In this document: positions 1 through 6,282 of the stretch, one piece after another | Numbering within the stretch: position 1 is the first letter of the stretch | Layout: the number at the start of each line of letters is the position of its first letter | Source: Candidatus Hydrogenedens sp. | GTDB lineage: Bacteria > Hydrogenedentota > Hydrogenedentia > Hydrogenedentales > Hydrogenedentaceae | Reading direction: 5' to 3' | Length of the DNA: 10,000 nt | Assembly (NCBI GenBank): GCA_020216745.1 | Contig: JAIWNQ010000163.1 | Span: 1-10,000 of the forward strand | Position numbers and translations under genes: made by a program | The notes under the pieces: model-generated | What the model saw: only the letters and a program-made list of their open reading frames with translations | Databases searched by the model: none | Told to the model about the DNA's origin: nothing

Positions 1-1590
1 ATTTTTTAAGATGTCTAAACAGATGAAAGATAGGTTAATATCATCAGGAGTGTCCGTTAAAGTGTTGAATATCATTTCCGTATTTTTCGGGTCATATCGA
101 TAGGTTTGACTGAAATCTTCAGAGGAGGAAGGAATAATGGTTTCCTTTAATTGATTAAGGAATCCTTTATAGTTAAATGTTTTACATCCCTCAGGGAAGT
201 AAATTAAATTTGGAGGTAATTCAATATAGGCATTGGAATAGTACTCATACTCTTTATTTTTTGTAATGCCTAATCTTATTTGAACATCTTCGAATGAAGG
301 TGCTGGATTTGGCTTTAACGAGTAGTATTGAATAATTTTCTGGAGATAGGAACAGGCAGTAATATAACTTCCATAAAAATTAAGGTGGCATGAATCTATA
401 AACAAATCATTGCCAGGGATATTCTTTATTGCATGTTGAGAAAGATTCTCTGCCACAGGAATTAAGGAAACATTTTTGGTTTGAGAATACTCTTTTGTGA
501 TTTTAGTGATAGATTGATTGATAAAAGGTTTTGCTCGAACAAAACCGAAACCGTCTTTTTCACATGCTTCTAAAAAATATTGGATAGCCTCTTCCTCGTT
601 GTTTTCTGCCAGTAATGACCATGCAAAAAAGAAATTGAGAATAGCGGGAGAAGAGTCAATCTGCATGGCTTGCTTAAAGGTATCCTTTGCTTCTGTAATA
701 TTATTCCCCCTTAGAAAATTTAGTCCTTTGTTAAAATATTCAAACCATTTTTCTGCTTCTGCATTTGTTGTGTCTTTTCGGAACCATGATTCGATAGGTA
801 GCCAATCTCGCAAGTTTGCACCTATCGTGCTGATGAAAACGGGAATATGTTGTTTATTGAGTGTATTAATAATGGATTTTAGATTTTCTTCAAAGTTATT
901 CTTCACGATATTTACTTTTGGGTCATCCCATCGAATCGTTTGCATAGGTTTTTGAGGGTGAGAGATTCCCAATACAATTGTCCATTCGCGGAGTTTTTGG
1001 GCAAGGTAGAGATTTTGCAAATATATATGTGTTTGTACAATTAAGGGAGAAAGAGGGATAGAGTTTTTAAACGAATGGAGTAGACCGAATGTCCCATGGG
1101 CTTCATTATTTCCCATATAAAATATAGCAAGGTCTGGTTGTAAAAAGAGGCTATTTTCTACCAAATAACGGATAATATGTGAATTAATTCCAGCAAAACA
1201 TAGATTGAACACTTCCCAGCGATGTTCTGGATAAAGCATGTTTAACATCACTTCCAGAAACTTTCCCATCGAATAACTCGAATCAGGCCAGCCTAATGCG
1301 GCAGACTCTCCGAAAATGAAGATACGGATAGTATTTTCTGGTTTTGGTAATTGAATGACTGTTATGTGGGGTTCATATTCTAATGGATTAACAGGATGTT
1401 CAAAGAATTGTTGATAGAAAGCAAGATTTTTTGTATATATTTTTTCATCTCCAACGACCTGTTCTTTCCATGGAAATCGGTTTTCACCCCAACCTTTATA
1501 ACGTAGAAAACCTTCAATACCTGCGAGAATAAGAATAGGAATAATGAGATAAAAAAATAGATATTTACATAATTTTGTTAGAAATTTCAT
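1..1590 (-). CDS. Membrane-anchored SGNH/GDSL-like hydrolase with inserted TPR region, 3' end beyond window
   Basis: The frame is open from the ATG at 1590 to the window edge (530 codons), so the C-terminus is missing. Residues about 9-25 form one hydrophobic segment, probably a signal anchor placing the rest outside the membrane. SGNH-type blocks are visible: GESAALG at 94-100 with candidate nucleophile Ser96, AGINS at 133-137, GNNE at 160-163 and a late DSCH at 399-402 giving Asp399 and His402. Between the last two blocks, residues about 278-345 look like two tetratricopeptide-type helical hairpins. The FGES and YMGNNE wording resembles, from memory, a TPR-containing SGNH family common in planctomycete-like bacteria. 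Such enzymes remove acyl or acetyl esters; the substrate here is unknown. The start codon overlaps the stop of the upstream gene by one base (TAATG) and has no strong ribosome site of its own, which suggests translational coupling. Fold assignment is fairly sure; activity is inference. Confidence 0.82.
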   Translation of the reverse strand, partial: MKFLTKLCKYLFFYLIIPILILAGIEGFLRYKGWGENRFPWKEQVVGDEKIYTKNLAFYQQFFEHPVNPLEYEPHITVIQLPKPENTIRIFIFGESAALGWPDSSYSMGKFLEVMLNMLYPEHRWEVFNLCFAGINSHIIRYLVENSLFLQPDLAIFYMGNNEAHGTFGLLHSFKNSIPLSPLIVQTHIYLQNLYLAQKLREWTIVLGISHPQKPMQTIRWDDPKVNIVKNNFEENLKSIINTLNKQHIPVFISTIGANLRDWLPIESWFRKDTTNAEAEKWFEYFNKGLNFLRGNNITEAKDTFKQAMQIDSSPAILNFFFAWSLLAENNEEEAIQYFLEACEKDGFGFVRAKPFINQSITKITKEYSQTKNVSLIPVAENLSQHAIKNIPGNDLFIDSCHLNFYGSYITACSYLQKIIQYYSLKPNPAPSFEDVQIRLGITKNKEYEYYSNAYIELPPNLIYFPEGCKTFNYKGFLNQLKETIIPSSSEDFSQTYRYDPKNTEMIFNTLTDTPDDINLSFICLDILKN

Positions 1591-2507
1591 TACTTGCTGG
1601 ATTCTTTTTTATCTTGACTTGTATCGGTTCTTTTAGTCGTTTGTGTAAGACATGTTTTTATGCCCTGTTGTATTTTTTGGAGTTCTGAAATATCCCCTTG
1701 GGGCATCCAGACGCCTATAATTCGGTTTTTTAACAATGATATGACTGCTATTTCTGATGCAGGGGAAGTGATAATAAGTTCATTTTCCTGAGATTGATAC
1801 TCTGCGCCAATCTCTTCTAAGTAGTTCTTGTATTCGTTCCAACCTTTTTTGGTTTCTGTATCGTCTTTGAACATGACTATGAACCCCGTTGCGGTTTTAT
1901 CTCCTATTTTGAAAAGTGTGGTAGTCCCGCGAGGTAGAAAGGATTGGGCAAGAACATCTTTAGCCAGATAGCATTCCGAACGAGGAATTTTGTTAGATTG
2001 GTCCATACACGATAATTCTGGAATGGTATCTTCAGATCTGGGAAGTAATCCAGATATTTCCTTCCCAAAAAGTTCAAGGTCTGATTTTGCGTTTTGTGTG
2101 TGCTGTGTTATGAGTTTGACAAAATACCGAGTCTGATAAAACATGGCTTGATTCTCACCAATAAAACCATCCTCCCCGTAGGGGAAAACATTCTTATTGC
2201 GGTCTCTATGAACAGAGTATATTCCGAATGCTTCCAAATGTGTCGCCATCTGATATATTTGAACCTCTATACTTTTTTCGGGATTGGAATCATTGCGATA
2301 AAAAAGCACGTTTAATTTTTGAAAGTTATAAGGTAGGTATCGGTCTGCATCGCCATCAATATAATCAAACAAGTTATCTGGCGAAAATTCAAGAACCTTC
2401 TGTTCTTTTGTCCATGAGCCAATTTTATCAGGAATTTTATCTGTTGTAAAAACCTCTGTATTGGTGCTAATTACACATAAATATAATGCGGTTATGATAT
2501 ATGTCAT
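1590..2507 (-). CDS. Exported DUF6599-like protein of unknown function
   Basis: A 305-residue protein with a short hydrophobic N-terminus (about 1-18) that could be a signal peptide; it lacks the basic start and a convincing lipobox, so export is tentative. Residues 46-60 read LFDYIDGDADRYLPY and residues 93-101 AFGIYSVHR. This N-terminal pattern resembles, from memory, the DUF6599 family of uncharacterised proteins. The remainder is a mixed alpha/beta region, and residues after about 285 are polar and probably disordered (many T, D, K, S). The start at 2507 is supported by AAGGA about 8 bases upstream and by an in-frame stop shortly before it. It is the first gene of a leftward operon, and its stop overlaps the start of the SGNH hydrolase gene, so the two proteins may act together at the cell envelope. 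No catalytic motif was recognised, and I assign no function. Confidence 0.75.
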   Translation of the reverse strand: MTYIITALYLCVISTNTEVFTTDKIPDKIGSWTKEQKVLEFSPDNLFDYIDGDADRYLPYNFQKLNVLFYRNDSNPEKSIEVQIYQMATHLEAFGIYSVHRDRNKNVFPYGEDGFIGENQAMFYQTRYFVKLITQHTQNAKSDLELFGKEISGLLPRSEDTIPELSCMDQSNKIPRSECYLAKDVLAQSFLPRGTTTLFKIGDKTATGFIVMFKDDTETKKGWNEYKNYLEEIGAEYQSQENELIITSPASEIAVISLLKNRIIGVWMPQGDISELQKIQQGIKTCLTQTTKRTDTSQDKKESSK

Positions 2508-2642
2508 TATGAATATCCTTTTCTGCTTGTTTTATTATCATATACTAACTTTGTCATAATTAATAAGAATAAGAAAAAAGCACTATATATTTCATATTAG
2601 AAGGCATATCATTTATCTTTACAAAACGATAGGAGTAGTTTT
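2508..2642. promoter_or_regulatory. Divergent intergenic region with putative promoters for both flanking operons
   Basis: This very AT-rich 135 bp spacer lies between the start codons of two divergent genes, so promoters in both directions are expected here. AT-rich -10-like words occur (GATAAT on the minus strand near 2533-2538 and TATATA on the plus strand at 2584-2589), but no pair with a well-spaced -35 box stands out. Ribosome sites are clear: AGGAG at 2631-2635 for the rightward gene and AAGGA near 2516-2520 on the minus strand for the leftward one. No convincing operator palindrome was seen. Confidence 0.4.
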
Positions 2643-3752
2643 ATGTTATATAAGGAGTATGGCAAAACAGGTTTAAAAGTTTCGCGATTAGGTATGGGAG
2701 GTATGCGTTTCGAGGAACCACATAAGACAGAGAAAATGGCTGAAGTGCTTATTCGTGCGTATGAATTAGGGATAAATTTTTTTGATACCGCTCCATCTTA
2801 TTGTGATGACCAGAGCGAAGTTATCTATGGTTATGCATTCAAAAAGATGAAAAAACCTCGAAGTAGTTTTTATGTATGTTCCAAAACAATGGCAGATAAC
2901 CCCAAAGATATTCGCGAAGCATGTATGCGTAGTCTGGACAGGCTTGGTCTGGATTATCTGGACTTCTATTATGTTTGGTGTTTGGTGCATCCTGAAGATC
3001 TACCGAAGCGAAAGAAAAACGGAGTATTGGACGGCTTCCGCCAATTAAAAGAAGAAGGACTGATTAAACACATTTGTGTTTCTACTCATCTGGAACATAA
3101 AAAAATTGCAGAGATGTTAGACCAGGGCGAGGGTTTATTTGAAGGAATGTTAATCGGTTTAAGCGCAATTAATTTCCCTTTGCGTTATCCCGGTGTTGTA
3201 GAGGCTGGAAAACGGGGTATGGGTGTGGTTACAATGAATACCTTAGGAGGTGGAATTATTACCCAACATCCCGAACGGTTTTCATTCCTGATGAAAGAAG
3301 GAGATAAAAGTATTCTTGACTCCGCTATTCGGTTTAACCTATCCCTTCCCGAAATAACCGTAGCATTAGTGGGTTTCCGCAATGTAAACGATGTCGAAAC
3401 CGCGGTCGAAAGTGTGAACCGATTCGAGCAGATGGACTGGTCTGAGATTGAAGCCATGCAAAAACACATAGCGGAAGTTCAACACGATTTTTGCACCCAA
3501 TGCGGGTATTGCGAAGGTTGTCCTGCAGAAATACCCATCGTGCGATTAATGGACACATACAACTATCGGCTCTTATTCGGTCCCGAAAAGGCAATGGAAC
3601 ATCTGAAATGGCACTGGTGGACCGAAGACATCCGCAGTATTATAAATAGATGTACCCAATGCCGACATTGCGAAGAAGAATGCACACAGAGCCTCCCCAT
3701 TCTGGAGCGGTTTGAGGAGTTATGCAAAGACTACGATGAATGGAAAAAATGA
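2643..3752 (+). CDS. Aldo/keto reductase-type oxidoreductase with two C-terminal Fe-S cysteine motifs
   Basis: A 369-residue protein. Residues 1-270 match the aldo/keto reductase TIM barrel: GKTGLKVSRLGMGGMRF at the start, FFDTAPSY at 46-53 supplying Asp48 and Tyr53, and Lys81 in CSKT. Residues about 280-360 form a ferredoxin-like tail with cysteines 284, 287, 290 and 293 followed by Pro, then 337, 340, 343 and 347. This architecture matches predicted oxidoreductases of the COG1453 type, common in anaerobes, which presumably couple NAD(P)H or Fe-S electron transfer to an unknown substrate; two [4Fe-4S] clusters are inferred from the cysteine count. Oddly, the usual catalytic His position after the DFYYV strand is Trp112, with the next His at 116. 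The start has AGGAG seven bases upstream. The last codons are repeated exactly at 5940-5989. A rightward gene follows after 65 bp and may be cotranscribed. Confidence 0.9.
   Translation: MLYKEYGKTGLKVSRLGMGGMRFEEPHKTEKMAEVLIRAYELGINFFDTAPSYCDDQSEVIYGYAFKKMKKPRSSFYVCSKTMADNPKDIREACMRSLDRLGLDYLDFYYVWCLVHPEDLPKRKKNGVLDGFRQLKEEGLIKHICVSTHLEHKKIAEMLDQGEGLFEGMLIGLSAINFPLRYPGVVEAGKRGMGVVTMNTLGGGIITQHPERFSFLMKEGDKSILDSAIRFNLSLPEITVALVGFRNVNDVETAVESVNRFEQMDWSEIEAMQKHIAEVQHDFCTQCGYCEGCPAEIPIVRLMDTYNYRLLFGPEKAMEHLKWHWWTEDIRSIINRCTQCRHCEEECTQSLPILERFEELCKDYDEWKK
3696..3745 (+). repeat. 50 bp direct repeat, copy A (3' end of the aldo/keto reductase gene)
   Basis: These 50 bases encode the end of the reductase (from PILERFEELC to the penultimate lysine) and recur base for base at 5940-5989, 2244 bp downstream in the same orientation. 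Identity stops at 3746, where copy A continues to the TGA stop. On the left, base 3695 differs (C here, A in copy B), although the encoded Leu-Pro just before is shared through different leucine codons (CTC here, TTA there). Confidence 0.97.
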
Positions 3753-3817
3753 AGATAAGGTAATTGTTGTGATAAATTAAGATACAAAAAAAATAATTCC
3801 AAATAAGGAACGAGGCA

Positions 3818-5890
3818 ATGGATATTTTTTTAATGTTATGTTTATTTTTTTCAACGATAAATAATGCGGGATTAGACATAGGTGAGGAGGTATGGACATA
3901 CGAAGGGCAAAAGTGTAATATAGAGGGATCAGGAGATAGGATCTGGTTATCCGAGTTAGTAGAGAAAGGGGTTGAGAAGAGCAACGAAGAGGGAGGTGTG
4001 AAAGAAGCGGAGGGAGAAAAGAGAGAAGGGAAGATAAATACATGCGAATTATTAGCAGGTTTATCTGGAGTTCGGGTAACGGTTGAGAAAGAGGAGGGGG
4101 TAGAGTATCCCTTTATAAAGATGGATGGGATAGTAGAGGGGAAGGGGGTAGCCTCTGTTATCGAGGGATATGATATGGAACAATTAAAGTCTGCCCTATT
4201 GGGACTGATGAATCGAGACGACCCGGAAGGGAAGAGGTGTTTGTTAATTTATTCACCTTCAGAGAACACCTTGTCCTTTATTTCAGCGAATATGAAAGAA
4301 GAGGTCAGCAATTTAAATTTCAAGTTATATGGCAATTTAGAGGTAAGCGGAGTGAGTCGAATGAAAAGTGTGGAGTCAAAGGGGGATATACAAGGGGAAC
4401 AGTTGAATGTGAGCAAGTCGGTGTATGCAGGAGATACTGTATATGGGAGAGTAATCCGAGGGGAACAGATAGAGGCCCTTGGGACGATACAAGGGGAACA
4501 GTTGAATGTGAGCAAGTCGGTGTATGCAGGAGATACTGTATATGGGGAAGTAATCCGAGGGGAACAGATAGAGGCCCGTGGGACGATACAAGGGGAACAG
4601 TTGAATGTGAGCAAGTCGGTGTATGCAGGAGATACTGTATATGGGGGAGTAATCCGAGGGGAACAGATAGAGGCCCGTGGGGCGATACAAGGGGAAAAAA
4701 TAAACATAAACGAATTCAATTTATTTTTAGGCAGTGAGTTTATAGATTTAACAGATGCGGATGCATGTGCATATAAAGCCTGCGATTACGATGGACGATA
4801 TTTATACATAGGGATGTATAAAGAAAACGATAAGAGTACTTTGCGAATATATGATTGTAAGGAGCCGGAGCAACCGGTTCTTATATCACCGGAGCAAATT
4901 GATGGATTTCCGGAGGGGAATATCCGGGGGCTAAAGAGTATGGGAGATATGCTCTACATCGTTTGTAGCCGTAGTAAAGAGTTGCCATTCAACGCCTCGG
5001 ATATATTCCGGATAGTGGATATAAAAAATAGGAAACAGCCTATAGTTCGGGGAGGGAAGGAAGTAGCATTTAAAGAAGAGCCTTCGGGAGGGAATTTTCT
5101 GGATATAGATAAGAAAAATAATCTGGTATATTTATGTACTACACAGAGAGTATATTCTATAGATGTGTCTAATCCGGATTCACCCCGGATAATAGGCGAT
5201 ATAACATTAGGGAGCAATCTCTTGAATTTATGGGCGATAAAATATCAATCAGGTTATATATACTGTGCAGGGAGGGGTGAAGAGAAGAATACGCTATACA
5301 TATTAGATGTAACGGACCCATCTAACATGAAAGAGATAAAGGCGGAGCAACCGGTGGACTTAAAGGAGGGGACCTGGTCGTTAGATGTAGACGGAGATTA
5401 TGTATATATTGCATCGGGAGGAAATTTTACATATACAGATGATCCTAAATTTTATATAATCAATGTTTCGGAGAAGAACCAACCGAAGATAGAGGCCAGT
5501 TTATTTATAGGGAAGTCCGTTTGTTCGTATGTGAAGAAGGTGGGGGATTATGTATATTTATCAACATTTCATTATAAGGAAGATAATCTATTTGTAGTAG
5601 ATGTAAGCAATCCTAAAAATCCTCGAATAGTCGGTTCGGGTAGATATGGGAATATGATGGTAGCTTTATGTCCTATTTTACAGGGGCGATATATATACAC
5701 CTTATTTAATTTAATAGATAGGCAACCTCCATATTTTGGGGTAGTGAAACGGGGAAGTATCCGGACGGGGGGAATAGAAGCAAATGATATTCAGATAACA
5801 GAAGGCGGGGTATTAAAGATTGGGAAGACGGAGATAAGCGAGGAACAACTTCAGGCCTTATTGAAGATAATAGACAGGAAAAAGAGATGA
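3818..5890 (+). CDS. Probable exported repeat protein: stem-like tandem repeats plus LVIVD-type beta-propeller
   Basis: A 690-residue protein. Residues 1-17 look like a short signal peptide lacking basic residues. Residues 20-170 are a unique, very acidic and lysine-rich region. Residues 191-289 are three near-identical 33-residue repeats (IQGEQLNVSKSVYAGDTVYG followed by a second half around VIRGEQIEARG). Residues about 323-648 hold roughly seven blade-like units of the form GDYVY...LFVVDVSNPKNPRIVG, typical of LVIVD repeats that form beta-propellers. Residues 650-690 (IEANDIQITEGG, then KIGKTEISEEQLQALL) resemble C-terminal segments of tail-fibre or appendage stems. A surface or extracellular binding role is inferred; no enzyme motif is seen. 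AAGGA at 3805-3809 supports the start. The coding strand is unusually purine-rich and uses ATA for most isoleucines, unlike the flanking genes, and the gene is bracketed by a perfect 50 bp direct repeat, so acquisition by insertion is plausible. Confidence 0.85.
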   Translation: MDIFLMLCLFFSTINNAGLDIGEEVWTYEGQKCNIEGSGDRIWLSELVEKGVEKSNEEGGVKEAEGEKREGKINTCELLAGLSGVRVTVEKEEGVEYPFIKMDGIVEGKGVASVIEGYDMEQLKSALLGLMNRDDPEGKRCLLIYSPSENTLSFISANMKEEVSNLNFKLYGNLEVSGVSRMKSVESKGDIQGEQLNVSKSVYAGDTVYGRVIRGEQIEALGTIQGEQLNVSKSVYAGDTVYGEVIRGEQIEARGTIQGEQLNVSKSVYAGDTVYGGVIRGEQIEARGAIQGEKININEFNLFLGSEFIDLTDADACAYKACDYDGRYLYIGMYKENDKSTLRIYDCKEPEQPVLISPEQIDGFPEGNIRGLKSMGDMLYIVCSRSKELPFNASDIFRIVDIKNRKQPIVRGGKEVAFKEEPSGGNFLDIDKKNNLVYLCTTQRVYSIDVSNPDSPRIIGDITLGSNLLNLWAIKYQSGYIYCAGRGEEKNTLYILDVTDPSNMKEIKAEQPVDLKEGTWSLDVDGDYVYIASGGNFTYTDDPKFYIINVSEKNQPKIEASLFIGKSVCSYVKKVGDYVYLSTFHYKEDNLFVVDVSNPKNPRIVGSGRYGNMMVALCPILQGRYIYTLFNLIDRQPPYFGVVKRGSIRTGGIEANDIQITEGGVLKIGKTEISEEQLQALLKIIDRKKR
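4388..4684 (+). repeat. Three in-frame 99 bp tandem repeats (33 residues each)
   Basis: Units are 4388-4486, 4487-4585 and 4586-4684, followed by a partial fourth start (ATACAAGGGGAA) at 4685. The units are identical except at three codons, all changing the amino acid: AGA/GAA/GGA (Arg211, Glu244, Gly277), CTT/CGT/CGT and ACG/ACG/GCG. Each unit contains two related half-motifs, IQGEQL and IRGEQI, suggesting older duplication. The near-identity indicates recent expansion or homogenisation, and copy number may vary between strains. Confidence 0.96.
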
Positions 5891-5904
5891 GAGAACTATG
5901 AAGC

Positions 5905-5910
5905 GAGGAG
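5905..5910 (+). promoter_or_regulatory. Strong Shine-Dalgarno site before the reductase-fragment mini-ORF
   Basis: GAGGAG lies five bases before the ATG at 5916. It is the best-placed ribosome site in this stretch and favours 5916 over the alternative in-frame ATG at 5898, which has only weak purine-rich sequence upstream. Confidence 0.5.
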
Positions 5911-5915
5911 ATATA

Positions 5916-6002
5916 ATGGGAATATTGCATCCTGACTTACCCATTCTGGAGCGGTTTGAGGAGTTATGCAAAGACTACGATGAATGGAAGAAGAAAAATT
6001 AA
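5916..6002 (+). pseudogene. Aldo/keto reductase 3'-end remnant, readable as a 28-codon mini-ORF
   Basis: The frame reads MGILHPDL, then the same PILERFEELCKDYDEWKK ending as the upstream reductase, then two extra residues (KN) before TAA. An in-frame ATG at 5898 would extend it to 34 residues. It lacks the catalytic barrel and both cysteine clusters, so it cannot be a reductase. It begins shortly after the stop of the repeat/propeller gene on the same strand. The 50 bases from 5940 are identical to the true gene end, including silent positions, so the copy is recent or kept identical by recombination. It is most simply a displaced original 3' end or a duplication scar. The good GAGGAG site leaves open that a small peptide is made, but nothing else supports that. 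Confidence 0.6.
5940..5989 (+). repeat. 50 bp direct repeat, copy B
   Basis: An exact match to 3696-3745 in the same orientation. After 5989 the copies diverge (AAAA then TGA in copy A; GAAGAAAAAT then TAA in copy B). The flanks just beyond may retain weak similarity (GGTAATTG near 3759 versus GGAAATTG near 6006), which would fit copy B carrying the original downstream flank; this is only suggestive. Confidence 0.97.
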
Positions 6003-6117
6003 ATTGGAAATTGAGTGAAAGATAAAGTGGCTCACAATTTAATAATATTTTGATGATTGTTTTAAATTATATAACAGGAAGAAAAATTTTTGAGTTGGTG
6101 GTCAAAAAGATAAAACG
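6003..6117. other. Convergent intergenic region
   Basis: An AT-rich gap of 115 bp between the rightward mini-ORF and the leftward tRNA gene. A terminator is expected, but only a weak interrupted stem (AAATTG plus GTG pairing with CACAATTT across about 6008-6040) and an AAAAATTTTT palindrome near 6083-6092 are visible. On the tRNA side, T-rich sequence follows the 3' end without a strong hairpin. No gene is seen. Confidence 0.5.
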
Positions 6118-6201
6118 TGCCGGAGAGGGGACTTGAACCCCTATGCCCTTGCGAGCACATGGACCTGAACCATGCGTGTCTGCCAATTCCACCACTCCGG
6201 C
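6118..6201 (-). tRNA. tRNA-Leu (anticodon CAG)
   Basis: Read on the minus strand, the 84 bases fold as a class II tRNA. The acceptor stem GCCGGAG pairs with CTCCGGC. The D-arm GTG/CAC encloses the AATTGGCAGA-type loop. The anticodon stem CATGG/CCATG encloses TTCAGGT, giving anticodon CAG for CTG leucine codons. A long variable arm of 15 bases has a five-pair stem TGCTC/GGGCA around a GCAA loop. The T-arm AGGGG/CCCCT encloses TTCAAGT. The discriminator base is A, as expected for leucine. The 3' CCA is not encoded (the gene is followed by CG), so it must be added enzymatically. The gene lies 81 bp downstream of metH on the same strand. Confidence 0.97.
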
Positions 6202-6219
6202 AAACATTTATATATTTAT

Positions 6220-6249
6220 ATTTTATCGAAGAATATGATTTTATTTCAA
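6220..6249 (-). promoter_or_regulatory. Candidate promoter of tRNA-Leu
   Basis: On the minus strand, TTGAAA (6244-6249) and TAAAAT (6220-6225) are separated by 18 bases and sit 18 bases before the mature tRNA 5' end. The fit to a sigma-70 promoter is reasonable, but the background is so AT-rich that chance matches are likely. Cotranscription from metH is the alternative. Confidence 0.35.
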
Positions 6250-6282
6250 AGGTAGTTATTATTGGTGTTTTTGTCTTTGGAA

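Noticed and set aside
518..955. Plus-strand open frame of 145 codons
   Set aside because: It lies wholly antisense to the SGNH hydrolase gene, has no ribosome site of note and no recognisable protein features.
3640..4043. Minus-strand open frames over the reductase end and the start of the repeat/propeller gene
   Set aside because: They read Ser/Leu/Pro-rich low-complexity sequence produced by the purine-rich plus strand and overlap two well-supported genes.
4237..4737. Long open frames on both strands across the tandem repeat region
   Set aside because: The repeat unit is a multiple of three and lacks stops in several frames, so three copies extend spurious frames automatically. The +1 frame of the 690-residue gene has clear domain content; the others do not.
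6008..6040. Possible terminator hairpin after the mini-ORF
   Set aside because: The stem is short, interrupted by an unpaired A, AT-rich and not followed by a clean T tract.
6118..6201. tRNA-Leu as the attachment site of an integrated element
   Set aside because: No second copy of the tRNA 3' end was found in the window, and the actual duplicated sequence is the reductase gene end, not the tRNA.
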